Below are positions 34,546 through 43,802 of a stretch of DNA of 64,000 bases, one piece after another (the stretch's first letter is position 1; each line of letters begins with the position of its first letter). Both the position numbers and the translations under genes were made by a program. A model generated the notes under the pieces. That model was not told the DNA's origin, searched no databases, and saw nothing but the letters and a program-made list of their open reading frames with translations. This stretch comes from Nitrososphaerales archaeon (GTDB lineage: Archaea; Thermoproteota; Nitrososphaeria; Nitrososphaerales; CADDZS01): contig JASHOD010000036.1 of assembly GCA_030041295.1 (NCBI GenBank), positions 1 through 64,000 of the forward strand, given 5' to 3'.

Positions 34546-36165
34546 ATGGTTCGACAAGGCAAGCAGAGAAGCTATTTCCAACCTAGGAAGGAATCAGTTG
34601 TACTAATCGTCTTGGACGGATGGGGCATTGCGCCAAAGTCAAAGTACAACGCAATTAGCCTTGCGAAAACTCCGAACCTGGATTTAATCTTCAAGAGATT
34701 TGGATCAATCTCTATCTGTGCTTCAGGAACTTGCGTCGGTCTGAATAAAGGCCAAATGGGAAATTCGGAAGTTGGACACCTCACGATAGGCGCCGGCAGA
34801 GTAATTTTTCAGGACTTAATGAGAGTAACGCGCGAAGTAGAGTCAGGTGACCTTGAGAATAACAAAAATCTCGTAAATGCCTTCGAAAAAGTTGCGTCGC
34901 GGGGCTCGACCTTGCACCTACTTGGACTCTTGTCGGATGGTGGAGTGCATAGCCACATTAACCATCTGTATGGAATCTTGAAAATTGCCAAAAAGAAGAA
35001 GATCAGGAAAGTCGCCGTCCATGCTTTCTTGGATGGCAGGGATACGCCGCCGCGTAGCGGAGCTAACTTCGTTTCGATACTGAGTAACTTTATGAAAGGT
35101 GAGGGGTTCGGCATAATTGCTACGCTTTCAGGGAGATACTTCGCCATGGATCGCGATAATCGGTGGGAGAGGACCAAACTTGCATACGACGCGATCGTTC
35201 ACGCGATAGGTGAGCGTTACGATAATTCTAGAGATGCGATACAAAGGTCTTACTCGAAAGGAATAACCGACGAATTTCTCGTCCCTTGCGTGATCGATGA
35301 TTACAACGGAGTACAAGATTCCGACTCTATCTTCTTTTTCAATTTTAGACCTGATAGGGCTAGACAGCTCACTAAGTCTTTGGTCCAAAGTGAAACCGAG
35401 TTTCAAGAAAAATTTGACCGTAGGAAACAACCAAAGAACGTAAACGTCCTAACAATGACAATTTACGATCCCGACCTGAAAAACGTAAAAGCCATCTTGG
35501 GACGTGAGCGTGTCCTTGACACATTAAGCGACGTGCTGGAGCGACATAACGTCCACCAGCTTCGAATCGCGGAGACTGAAAAGTACGCCCATGTAACATA
35601 TTTCTTCAATGGCTTAAACGAAGACCCGAGAAAATTCGAGGAAAGGATTCTAATTCCCTCCGCGAAGGAAATCGGGACATACGACAAGAAACCTGAGATG
35701 AGTGCAATTGAGATTACGGACAGAGCCATCGATTCTTTAAACTCGAATAAGTACGGCTTCGTCTTGATCAACTACGCAAATTCGGACATGGTTGGCCACT
35801 CTGGAAATATTAGGGCGACGGTGAAGGCTGTCGAGACGGTCGACGGATGTTTGGGCAAAATCTACGATCTCTGGAGGAAAAAACTAAATGACTTTGAAGG
35901 TTGCGAGCTGAATATTTTCGTCACCGCTGACCACGGCAATGCGGAAAAGATGTTTGATCCGAAAACCGGCCAACCCCACACAGCTCACACCTCTAACCCA
36001 GTTCCGCTGACTTTATTGTCCGAAAAGTGGAAGATACGCCTCCCTCGTCGAGGATACAAAGCTGGTCTAATCGACATCGCCCCTTCCGTACTTGATATTA
36101 TGGATATCAAGAAACCCTCGGCAATGAGTGGAATTTCTATTGTCAAAGAGGTAAAAAAAATCTAA
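34546..36165 (+). CDS. gpmI: 2,3-bisphosphoglycerate-independent phosphoglycerate mutase
   Basis: 539 residues from the ATG at 34546, which follows AAAGGAGAAG as a ribosome-binding site; the frame also opens earlier at TTG 34522. It has the alkaline-phosphatase-superfamily metal site (VLIVLDGWG), the phosphoserine site in GQMGNSEVGH, and the second metal cluster in NYANSDMVGHSGN and VTADHGNAEKM. The length and order fit bacterial-type iPGM rather than the shorter archaeal ApgM. It interconverts 3- and 2-phosphoglycerate in glycolysis and gluconeogenesis. Confidence 0.95.
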   Translation: MVRQGKQRSYFQPRKESVVLIVLDGWGIAPKSKYNAISLAKTPNLDLIFKRFGSISICASGTCVGLNKGQMGNSEVGHLTIGAGRVIFQDLMRVTREVESGDLENNKNLVNAFEKVASRGSTLHLLGLLSDGGVHSHINHLYGILKIAKKKKIRKVAVHAFLDGRDTPPRSGANFVSILSNFMKGEGFGIIATLSGRYFAMDRDNRWERTKLAYDAIVHAIGERYDNSRDAIQRSYSKGITDEFLVPCVIDDYNGVQDSDSIFFFNFRPDRARQLTKSLVQSETEFQEKFDRRKQPKNVNVLTMTIYDPDLKNVKAILGRERVLDTLSDVLERHNVHQLRIAETEKYAHVTYFFNGLNEDPRKFEERILIPSAKEIGTYDKKPEMSAIEITDRAIDSLNSNKYGFVLINYANSDMVGHSGNIRATVKAVETVDGCLGKIYDLWRKKLNDFEGCELNIFVTADHGNAEKMFDPKTGQPHTAHTSNPVPLTLLSEKWKIRLPRRGYKAGLIDIAPSVLDIMDIKKPSAMSGISIVKEVKKI

Positions 36166-36268
36166 CCGTTTAATGAACAGTGGAGAGCAAAAAAAATCAA
36201 CCTGTTTGGATTCTTTCGGCCAATTTAAACCTGGAGAAGCACGATCTTTCGTTCTCATGCGGCACAAG

Positions 36269-36279
36269 ATTAAATAGTA
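36269..36279 (+). promoter_or_regulatory. TATA box for the IDPDW-repeat protein
   Basis: GATTAAATAGT is centred about 30 bases before the ATG at 36304, so a leaderless transcript is expected. Confidence 0.5.
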
Positions 36280-36303
36280 ATTGAACCCGCCAACAGATCT
36301 GCC

Positions 36304-36465
36304 ATGTCAGCCGGACGTATGTCTAGTCTAGAGCGTCGAGCACCGAGGATTGATCCTGATTGGCGGAGTGCCCCAAGGATTGATCCTGACTGGAACTCGG
36401 GTTTCGGACGAGTTATTGTAGCAGACTTTGGCTCCCACGGACCTGCCATCTCAACATTATGGTAG
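36304..36465 (+). CDS. Small protein with tandem APRIDPDW repeats
   Basis: 53 residues from ATG at 36304 to TAG at 36463-36465. After MSAGRMSSLERR come two copies of APRIDPDW, separated by RS, then NSGFGRVIVADFGSHGPAIS. The DNA repeat AGGATTGATCCTGAYTGG underlies the protein repeat. It is preceded by a well-placed TATA box. No family is recognised. A protein-interaction peptide or metal/acid motif is possible, without evidence. The minus-strand frame across it lacks such a promoter. Confidence 0.5.
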   Translation: MSAGRMSSLERRAPRIDPDWRSAPRIDPDWNSGFGRVIVADFGSHGPAISTLW

Positions 36466-36722
36466 GCCATTTGTTGCGTCGAGAGCTAACTGAGTACATG
36501 AAATCGTCCATCGCTAGCGACTAAAAGAAACAGTAAACCGGGACGAGAAAGTACAGGAGCATAGGGCCCTTGAAAGACCCTTTGCCTCTGTTTCCCTCTT
36601 TTTTCTTTTCAGTTTTTTCTGTGAGTTTGCTGGAAGTTGTCTGTATGGAAAGCAAGAAAAACAAGATTAGGGCGGGAGCTAGTTTCCTAGTCCACGCAGC
36701 CTAATTCGTGTTTTTTAGTCGC

Positions 36723-37754
36723 TTATTGTCCTGCTCTAACGAGTCTTCCGAGTCGGCTTGGTTGTTGTGCCAGGAATGTGCTTTCGATTCCAGTGAGTAC
36801 AACCATCACTCTGACTCTTCCTTGCAGAGATGGATCTACTCTAGCTCCCCAGACGACTCGCGCCTTTGGAGGTAGAGACCTTGTGATCATTTCTCCTGCT
36901 TGAGTTACCTCATCCAAGGTGATGTCTTCGCCACCAGCTACGTGAATTAGGACACCGAATGCTTTTGTCGAATCTTTGATATCTAAAAGCTGTGCATCGA
37001 GTGCAGTTTGTACTGCTCTTTCTATTCTGTCTTCACCCGAAGATTCACCGACACCGATTGCTGCAATTCCCCTCTTCTCCATGATTGCCCTCAAGTCTGC
37101 AAAGTCGATGTTGATGAGCGAAGCGGTCGTGATTGTTTCGGTGATACCCTTTACGAATTCTCCGACGAGCTCGTTCGCAACGCCTAACGCTTCCTTGAGA
37201 GGAAGGTCACCAGCAACCTTTGCCAGGCGATTGTTGTCAATTACAACTACAGTATCGCACTCCGATTTCAGCTTCGAGAGTCCTTCTTTCGCGGCGTTGT
37301 ACCTGAATCGCTCAACTGCGAAAGGTAATGTCACTACTCCAATCATCAACGCACCAGATGGTTTCAAAGCGTTGGCGATAACTGTTGAAGCCCCGGTTCC
37401 AGTTCCTCCACCGAGGCCAGTCGCAACGTAGACGATGTTTGATCCGACAACATCTTTCTTGACCTGCTCGATAGATTCCCTCGCGGCCTGCTCACCTTTC
37501 TGCGGATAACCACCTGCTCCCATTCCTCGGCAAGTTTTCTCTCCAAGCAGAATTCTGCGGTCTGCTTTGATTATGCTGAGGTGTGTGGCGTCGGTGTTAG
37601 CAGCGATGAGTTTCGCGCCAGAGACTCCACCCTTCTTCTCCTTGACCCAAGAGACAATGTTGCAACCTGCACCACCGACTCCAATAACAGAGACTTGTGG
37701 TCGAGCTTGCCGCATGATTGCCTCGATTTTCTCGCTTTCCATCATTTCGTCCAT
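36723..37754 (-). CDS. ftsZ: Cell-division GTPase FtsZ
   Basis: 343 residues from the ATG at 37752-37754. The frame runs to 37799, but a strong TATA box at 37814-37822 predicts transcription start near 37791, so the later Met (MDEMMESEK) is preferred. The nucleotide-binding segments are VIGVGGAGCNIVSW, the tubulin signature GLGGGTGTGAS, and NIDFADLRAIM as the T7 synergy loop. It polymerises with GTP; in Thaumarchaeota division is mainly by ESCRT-like Cdv proteins, so its role may differ. No Cdv gene is in the window. Confidence 0.93.
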   Translation of the reverse strand: MDEMMESEKIEAIMRQARPQVSVIGVGGAGCNIVSWVKEKKGGVSGAKLIAANTDATHLSIIKADRRILLGEKTCRGMGAGGYPQKGEQAARESIEQVKKDVVGSNIVYVATGLGGGTGTGASTVIANALKPSGALMIGVVTLPFAVERFRYNAAKEGLSKLKSECDTVVVIDNNRLAKVAGDLPLKEALGVANELVGEFVKGITETITTASLINIDFADLRAIMEKRGIAAIGVGESSGEDRIERAVQTALDAQLLDIKDSTKAFGVLIHVAGGEDITLDEVTQAGEMITRSLPPKARVVWGARVDPSLQGRVRVMVVLTGIESTFLAQQPSRLGRLVRAGQ

Positions 37755-37813
37755 TTTTGCTTGCGTGTCTGTATCGTAGCTCAAACTTTTGATCAGCACA
37801 ATCCATGCTCAGC

Positions 37814-37822
37814 TATATTATA
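37814..37822 (-). promoter_or_regulatory. TATA box of ftsZ
   Basis: TATAATATA on the minus strand, an excellent archaeal TATA box. Its position, 60 bases before the chosen ATG and only 15-23 bases before the first Met of the open frame, decides the ftsZ start. Confidence 0.6.
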
Positions 37823-37964
37823 CCGTTTGTGAAGCGCGGACTGCGAGGCGGCGCACGAATCGAAGGCGCGTCATACCGATTAGTATTCCAAATCCATTTC
37901 GCGATGAAATTTTTGTAAAGAGTTGTTCACATTCAAAAAGAAATTGGTAAACGAAAGCTAATCT

Positions 37965-38576
37965 ATGGCGGATTTAGTCCCATGTCTGATGATCAAACCC
38001 AGCAATAAAGGTACTACTCCCCCCTCGCTCACAGCCGAAACTGCTTCAAACTCGTTAGCAATGTTGAAGGCGAAACTACGCGTCATACCAGGATTTCCGA
38101 AGAAGGGGGTTAACTTCATTGACATTACTACGGTCCTCAAGGATGCTACGGCGTTTAAAACTAGCCTAGATCTTTTGACCCGAGAGTTCGCACAAAAAGA
38201 GATTGACCTAATTGTGGGAATTGAAGCCCGCGGCTTTATGATTGGAGGAGCTATAGCGTACAATCTTGGCCTCGGCTTTGTCCCCGCGAGAAAGAAAGGC
38301 AAGCTTCCCGCGGAGAAGATATTTGAGGAATACAGTTTGGAATACAGTTCGGAATTTCTCGAAATGCATTCGGACGCAATATCTCGCGGCCAGAGAGTCG
38401 GAATCGTCGATGACCTCCTTGCCACCGGCGGTACAGCTCAGGCGACTGCCAAGCTTGTCGAAAAGATCGGCGGCGTCGTTTCTTCCATTGGATTCATGGT
38501 TGAGCTAGACTTTCTTCACGGTCGGGAGAAATTGTCGAAGTACGATGTGTTCTCTCTCGTTCACTATGACGAATGA
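37965..38576 (+). CDS. apt: Adenine phosphoribosyltransferase
   Basis: 203 residues; the family core of about 171 starts at MLKAKLRVIPGFPKKGVNF. The PRPP-binding motif reads VGIVDDLLATGGTA, and VGIEARGFMIGGAIA is the conserved substrate segment. It recycles adenine and PRPP to AMP. The 32 residues before the core are not typical of Apt; an ATG at the core (38061) may be the true start. It is divergent from ftsZ. Confidence 0.92.
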   Translation: MADLVPCLMIKPSNKGTTPPSLTAETASNSLAMLKAKLRVIPGFPKKGVNFIDITTVLKDATAFKTSLDLLTREFAQKEIDLIVGIEARGFMIGGAIAYNLGLGFVPARKKGKLPAEKIFEEYSLEYSSEFLEMHSDAISRGQRVGIVDDLLATGGTAQATAKLVEKIGGVVSSIGFMVELDFLHGREKLSKYDVFSLVHYDE

Positions 38577-38652
38577 CTAATGCTTCAGAAGAAGAAATTG
38601 AACTTCTTCTTGCGTTAGCGGTTAGTGCTTTGAATAAGACAAGGAGTTCCTT

Positions 38653-39612
38653 CTAACCGGAAACAAGCAAATAGTCGGAAAGTTTCTTTTCCTCAAGATC
38701 CACGATTGCCCCCCTGAGTATTCCTTGGCCATATTCGCTTCCAGGGTTTATGCACACAGTGGGTCCAAGTTTGTAAATTCCCTTCGATTCGTGAATGTGT
38801 CCATGCAAACCGACTAGAGGCTTGTACTTTACAATCTCTTCTCGGACAGAGGTGCTTCCGGCAGAAATCATGACCTGCTGTCCACCCCGCAGCACGGGTT
38901 TAAAGTCCTTATCGATCATGGGAGCCTGATCAATTCCCGAATCAATGGGCGGAACATGAACGCTGAAGATCGAATTTTCCGGATGCTTGAGTTTCGACGC
39001 CATACCTTCGAGTTTTGTCTTCAATGTGTCCTCATCGGCTTCTCTAGGACTATTCCAGGGAGTGCGGTTGCTCGTGCCTAATGAGATCATCTCGTGTCCG
39101 TCAATCGTCATTACTTCTTCTTCGCAGTACACAATATTCGGAGAGGAGTGTGCCTTCAAAACCTCGTCGACGATGAAGTCGTCGTCATTTCCAACCGAGA
39201 TGTAACATTTCGTTTCTCCACCCTTCAAGCGCTCGTCTGCGAGTTTTAGCCACCGTTCGATCGATTCTTTCATTGCCCGATTGAATTCCTCGTCGACCCT
39301 TTGTTTGTTGTTCTGCAGCTCTTCGTATTCAGCTCGTGTGACACGCAAAGGGTATAGGCCAGAGTCTCCGAGAGCCTTTTCCAGCTCCTCAACCTCGCTC
39401 ATCTTTGTCATATTCCGTTTTTCCCCCAAGTAGTCGGCGAACCATTTGCCGTTTGCCATATCAACAATAGGAATCATGACCTTCCCGGTGATATCGCCGC
39501 CGAGGATCAAGTATTGAGCCTTGTAGAACTTGGCTGCGTTGATGAATTTCCTAAAACATCTGTCTGATCCGTGGATGTCTGTTACGAAGAAAATCCGACT
39601 TTTCTTGGCCAA
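38653..39612 (-). CDS. Calcineurin-like metallophosphoesterase
   Basis: 319 residues from a TTG start. The binuclear metal motifs are in order: VTDIHGS (D-x-H), LGGDITG (GD), ISVGNDDDF (GN-type) and LHGHIHES (GHxH). A long helical charged insert (about 60-125) separates the second and third motifs and could bind a partner or substrate. The phosphoester substrate is unknown. It shares an upstream AT-rich element with the divergent permease gene. Confidence 0.88.
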   Translation of the reverse strand: MAKKSRIFFVTDIHGSDRCFRKFINAAKFYKAQYLILGGDITGKVMIPIVDMANGKWFADYLGEKRNMTKMSEVEELEKALGDSGLYPLRVTRAEYEELQNNKQRVDEEFNRAMKESIERWLKLADERLKGGETKCYISVGNDDDFIVDEVLKAHSSPNIVYCEEEVMTIDGHEMISLGTSNRTPWNSPREADEDTLKTKLEGMASKLKHPENSIFSVHVPPIDSGIDQAPMIDKDFKPVLRGGQQVMISAGSTSVREEIVKYKPLVGLHGHIHESKGIYKLGPTVCINPGSEYGQGILRGAIVDLEEKKLSDYLLVSG

Positions 39613-39662
39613 TAGTGTTTCATTCCTTGAAGGAGATCTTATGACTCGTAGACTTCCCTTAA

Positions 39663-39671
39663 GTATTTATA
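39663..39671. promoter_or_regulatory. TATA element between divergent genes
   Basis: GTATTTATA on the plus strand lies about 30 bases before the ATG at 39698, giving a leaderless permease mRNA. Its complement TATAAATA could serve the metallophosphoesterase gene, starting near 39641. It decides the permease start at 39698 instead of the open-frame start at 39530. Confidence 0.5.
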
Positions 39672-39697
39672 GGGAACGACTCACGCCGAAAAAACAA

Positions 39698-41335
39698 ATG
39701 GCTGATCAAGGAAAGAAAACAGTCTTCACTCGTCAAAGTACGGGTCTCGTAAAAAATGTCTCTTTCCTTGATGCAATTACACTCAACCTCGGCAATATGT
39801 CCATCGGAGCGGGTCTCGGAACCATAGGCCTCACTACAAGTGCTCTGGCAGCCTTCGCCCCTTCAGTAGTGAGTTCTGGCTTCAATTTGGTTCTAACTTC
39901 TATTATCGCATTCGTCATTTCGATTCCACAAATCATCGTATACACAATGATGACTAGGAGATTTCCTAGAACTGGTGGGGATTATGTGTGGACCTCCAGA
40001 ACCTTTGGAGGATTTGTAGGAAGTTCTTTTTCGTTCATGGGTTACACCCTTGAAACACTTGCATATCTTGCGCTGATCGCTCTTTCCGCAGTCTTCGCAG
40101 TCGGAGGTGTACTAGTTGGTCTCGGCGACTCTAGTGCTGCTGGTTTGTCAGTGCCTGGCAATGTTCTATCTTCAATTGGATATACAGGGATTCAGGCTAA
40201 TAACGCCTTAATTGAACAGTTTGCGATAGGGGCCATTATCTTTGCCGTCCTGATCGCGATTAACATATTCACTCCGAAGACCGGATACAAACTTGTCTCA
40301 GCTTTGATAGTAATCGGCGTGGTTTGTTTGGTGGTTGCGATTGTCACTTTGTTAGCGTCGGGCCCCTCAGGAGTGACCAACTATATCTCGTTTGCAAATT
40401 CCAAGTTTGTGGCAGGAGTATCTAATGCCAGCGCAGTGGAAGCAGGGACCCCTTCGACGGCTAGCGCCTTTAACTGGAACGGAGTCTTCTTTATGATCCC
40501 ATTCTTTGCGATCTTTGTCTATCCCTGGTTGAACGCTGCCCCAGCGGTCGGTTCAGAGATCAAGGGCAAGAGTGCTGTTCGCTGGAATGTGCCAATTTCA
40601 GCAGTAATCTCGTTGATTTTAATCACTTCCGCTTTTGGAGCGATGTACTACGTTGGTGGTTTCAAATTCACAAGTGGAGCCTTGACAGGAAACTTGGCAG
40701 CTTTCTCAGATTTCAATTTCTGGACAATGGCCATGGGGGCAACTACGAGTTATGCTTTGCAAGTTATCATTGGACTAGGATGGATAGTCTGGAACATCGG
40801 TGTCCTCGCTTACGGAGTCATCGTCTTTTCGAGATACCTATTCGCTCAAGCTTTCGACAGGTTTCTGCCTGAGAAACTGTCGTATGTCAGCCCTAGATTT
40901 TCTTCCCCAGTAATTGCGCACATAATTGACCTCGTCATAACTGTCGCGCTAATCGGTGTCGCTACAGTTGTTTACGGAACATTGTCCTTACTCTTCGGTA
41001 ATGTCATTGCCGCGATGATTTATTTCCTCGTTGTCGGGCTAGGTGCAGCCACGTATGCGATAAAAAGAGAGAGGGGGTCGGCGAAATGGATACTTGCCAT
41101 TGCTGGAGTTGCCATGGCGATAGTTTTTGCCTTCATAACGTATCAATTCCTTGAGACCCCTTCGATATGGGGAACATCTGTCATCGTAGCAGGGATTAAG
41201 GGCTACTATCTCGCTTACATATACGTCGCAGTTTCATTTATCGCAGGTGCAATAATCTTCCTCGTTTCACGCAGCGTTCATAAATCTAAAGGAGTAGACA
41301 TAACTCTAGCATACAAGGAAATTCCGCCGGAATAG
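39698..41335 (+). CDS. APC-family amino acid permease
   Basis: 545 residues from the ATG at 39698. The frame is open from 39530, but the earlier part overlaps the divergent gene and lies upstream of the TATA element. About twelve to thirteen hydrophobic segments are seen. Helix 1 has the APC pattern ITLNLGNMSIGAGLGTIGLT, and FPRTGGDYVWTSRTFGGFVG follows, as in amino-acid/polyamine transporters. The substrate is likely an amino acid or amine. It is not clearly linked to the following operon, which runs on the other strand. Confidence 0.88.
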   Translation: MADQGKKTVFTRQSTGLVKNVSFLDAITLNLGNMSIGAGLGTIGLTTSALAAFAPSVVSSGFNLVLTSIIAFVISIPQIIVYTMMTRRFPRTGGDYVWTSRTFGGFVGSSFSFMGYTLETLAYLALIALSAVFAVGGVLVGLGDSSAAGLSVPGNVLSSIGYTGIQANNALIEQFAIGAIIFAVLIAINIFTPKTGYKLVSALIVIGVVCLVVAIVTLLASGPSGVTNYISFANSKFVAGVSNASAVEAGTPSTASAFNWNGVFFMIPFFAIFVYPWLNAAPAVGSEIKGKSAVRWNVPISAVISLILITSAFGAMYYVGGFKFTSGALTGNLAAFSDFNFWTMAMGATTSYALQVIIGLGWIVWNIGVLAYGVIVFSRYLFAQAFDRFLPEKLSYVSPRFSSPVIAHIIDLVITVALIGVATVVYGTLSLLFGNVIAAMIYFLVVGLGAATYAIKRERGSAKWILAIAGVAMAIVFAFITYQFLETPSIWGTSVIVAGIKGYYLAYIYVAVSFIAGAIIFLVSRSVHKSKGVDITLAYKEIPPE

Positions 41336-41417
41336 ACGCTTGCAAGTGCCTAACTAATTAGGCACTGGCCACTGCTTTCAATCACCAAATGATGAGGAAT
41401 TTTTGAGCGCGGGGCAT

Positions 41418-42305
41418 CTAGGCGTCTTGCCAAGTGTTCGCTAGTTCGAGCATCGTGCAGAACCACACGTCTTCCTTCTGTTTCATGTACTCGATCGTTT
41501 GATCCAGAAGCATGACTCGATGCGCTCGTCCCGTGCTTTCAGGGTGCAATACAAGAGTGTAGAATCCCCCCGGCTCATGTTCGTAAGCGTAGTCAAAGTC
41601 CATCTTCCAAATTTCATAGACCTTCGACGGGTTGTCGAGCTTTGGGTAGAACGAATTCACCCCGAGGAAGTATGCCAGATCATCCTCTATCAGCTCGTTC
41701 ACAGGGATGTTCAGCAAGTCGACTTCCTTTCCAAATTTCGGAGGCCGGTCGTAGTAGTATTTGTCCCCGTCTCTTACCTTGCTTACTCGAAAGTCGTACG
41801 GCCCCATGTGCTGAGATATGTACTTGAAACCAAGGTCCATCATCAATTTGACCGTATTTGGAGATAGTTCACTGGCGTTCGGGATTTCAAAGGGAACCCT
41901 GTATCCTTGCGGCTTCTTCCCGGTTACTTTTTCGATTGCCTTTATTCCCTTCACAAAAGAGGCTCTTTCCTGTGCCCTGGTCAGCGAGGCCGGGCACTCG
42001 TGAAAGTATCCATGGTGAGCGATCTCATTTCCCTTGTCGGAAAGCTCCTTGATCAATTCAGGATAGGTCTCCACGATCACTCCTGGAGTGAACCATGTTC
42101 CCTTTACGTTGTGTTTGTCCAAGACTTCCATGATTCTAGGGATACCTACTCTTGCTCCAAATTCTCCTCTCGCAAAATTGATTGGTCCATAAGTCCCCTT
42201 GCTTACCAGTCCTATCGCTCGCATCCGTAGCATGATTGACCAGCAGTCAGTATCAAAAGAAACGCATATTGCTAGTCGCTTACCGTCAGGAAGATGAGTT
42301 GTCAT
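41418..42305 (-). CDS. Polysaccharide-deacetylase-fold enzyme (PuuE/imidase/PgdA type)
   Basis: 296 residues from the ATG at 42303-42305 (frame open to 42323). It has the NodB-fold metal site: Asp in ICVSFDTDCW and the histidines in IAHHGYFHECP. GEFGARVGIPRIMEVLDKHN and YRVPFEIPNASELS match the branch that holds PuuE allantoinase, cyclic imidase and HpPgdA, all acting on amide bonds. It is the last gene of the seven-gene run beginning with pyrB. A cyclic-amide substrate is favoured by context. Confidence 0.8.
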   Translation of the reverse strand: MTTHLPDGKRLAICVSFDTDCWSIMLRMRAIGLVSKGTYGPINFARGEFGARVGIPRIMEVLDKHNVKGTWFTPGVIVETYPELIKELSDKGNEIAHHGYFHECPASLTRAQERASFVKGIKAIEKVTGKKPQGYRVPFEIPNASELSPNTVKLMMDLGFKYISQHMGPYDFRVSKVRDGDKYYYDRPPKFGKEVDLLNIPVNELIEDDLAYFLGVNSFYPKLDNPSKVYEIWKMDFDYAYEHEPGGFYTLVLHPESTGRAHRVMLLDQTIEYMKQKEDVWFCTMLELANTWQDA

Positions 42306-42359
42306 AACGAGAAAAAACTCCACGAGAAGTATTTAACCTTAGTCTAACTTGCCGAGAAA

Positions 42360-43769
42360 CTAGTTAGTGCGCAACGTTTTCGACAATGTTAATTTGTCTA
42401 GCCCCAGATCCTTGATCAGTCTTTCTGAAACTCTGGCTCCTTCCTTCACCACTCTTTCTTCATCCATCGTAAGCAGCTTTCTGTCATCAACGACTACTTT
42501 GCCATCCACCAAGACTGTTTCGACATTTTGTGGACCTGCATAATACACGATTGAAGTTGCTAGGTCGTAATAGGGCGTTGTGTACAACCGATCGAGATCT
42601 AGAATGCTCAAGTCCGCCTTCTTCCCAACTTCGATTGATCCTAAATCGTGAAGCCCGAGTGCATTTGCACCCATGCTCGTTGCAAGCTCGAGCGATGTGA
42701 GGCACGTCGCTTGAGTAGGATCCAGGGTAGAAACTTTCTGGAGCAACGACGCGGCCTTCATCACGGAGAACATTTCATGCGTGTTTGCCACAGTCCCGCC
42801 GTCAGACCCCAACGCGACATGAACTCCCTTTGAGAGTAGCTTTTCAAGGGGCAGAACTCCCGACGCGAGATACATGTTGCTTATGGGGTTATGGACTATG
42901 CAAGTCTTCGTTCTTGCCACCATTTCGATCTCTTCATCCGAGAGCCAAATCCCATGAGCTATCACGGTCCTAGGCCCCAAGATTTCTAAATCATCAAGAA
43001 ATTCTACCTCGCGCTTCCCATAGTCTTCAATAGTTGTTTCCACCTCTCTTCTAGATTCTGCTATGTGGCTGTGCAAGTAGACTTCGTATTTGTCAGATAG
43101 TTTCTTTGCCTCGATGAAAGGCTCCGGGCCGCAGCTATTGATCGCAACGGGACAAGGAGATATTGAAACACGTCCTGCGCCTTTTGAATTCCATTTTCTT
43201 ATGAGACGATCTGTTATCTCGACGTCTTCCCTGACGTTATATGGAAAGTACTTTGGCGTTGTTCCCCAAATTTCGTGACGCTTTGTCCGCTTTGTAAAGC
43301 CCCGCGCGACGACAGCGCGTATTCCAGAATCCAAAAAGACTTGGGCTACAGAATCTACTGCCTCTTCGCTAGTGTTCAGGTACAGGTTGTCCATCAAAAA
43401 TGAAGATCCTGACTTTAGCGCTTCGGCACAACTCAACATTGCGGCGACTCTAACCTGCTCCACCGTTAAATTACCTGCGAGCGGATGTATGATTGCATTG
43501 AGCCAATCAAGTAAAACCAGCCCGTCCCCAAGAGTCTTTAGCAGGGTCTGGTACGTGTGCGTGTGCGCATTGATGAAATTTGGAACGACGATCCTGCCAC
43601 CTGCCTCGATTATTATGTCTGGGGAGCCAAACTTCCTCTTTAGTTCGCTTTCATCATCGCTTATCCCGACTATACGACTCTCGTTAATTGCGATGCTCGC
43701 CTTACTAACTAAATCACTCCTGTCGGGCCGCATGCTCAGAATTGTAGGCTGTTGGATTAGGGTATCCAA
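42360..43769 (-). CDS. Amidohydrolase/deaminase of the TrzN/guanine-deaminase group
   Basis: 469 residues. The metal ligands of a TIM-barrel amidohydrolase are visible: [11 protein letters not shown] (HxH), [26 protein letters not shown] and ALGSDGG. The family deaminates or dechlorinates N-heterocycles (guanine, 8-oxoguanine, S-adenosylhomocysteine or triazines). It lies 33 bp from carbamate kinase and 54 bp from the deacetylase-fold enzyme, in one transcription direction. A purine-ring deaminase role is inferred. Confidence 0.88.
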   Translation of the reverse strand: MDTLIQQPTILSMRPDRSDLVSKASIAINESRIVGISDDESELKRKFGSPDIIIEAGGRIVVPNFINAHTHTYQTLLKTLGDGLVLLDWLNAIIHPLAGNLTVEQVRVAAMLSCAEALKSGSSFLMDNLYLNTSEEAVDSVAQVFLDSGIRAVVARGFTKRTKRHEIWGTTPKYFPYNVREDVEITDRLIRKWNSKGAGRVSISPCPVAINSCGPEPFIEAKKLSDKYEVYLHSHIAESRREVETTIEDYGKREVEFLDDLEILGPRTVIAHGIWLSDEEIEMVARTKTCIVHNPISNMYLASGVLPLEKLLSKGVHVALGSDGGTVANTHEMFSVMKAASLLQKVSTLDPTQATCLTSLELATSMGANALGLHDLGSIEVGKKADLSILDLDRLYTTPYYDLATSIVYYAGPQNVETVLVDGKVVVDDRKLLTMDEERVVKEGARVSERLIKDLGLDKLTLSKTLRTN

Positions 43770-43802
43770 TTGTTTTCTCCTTCCAACATCTAACTGGGCA
43801 AG

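Noticed and set aside
36270-36470. 66-residue minus-strand frame with QSGSILGA repeats
   Set aside because: Its repeats are the complement of the plus-strand APRIDPDW repeat, which alone has a well-placed TATA box and start.
37958-38425. 155-residue minus-strand frame
   Set aside because: Antisense shadow of the adenine phosphoribosyltransferase gene.
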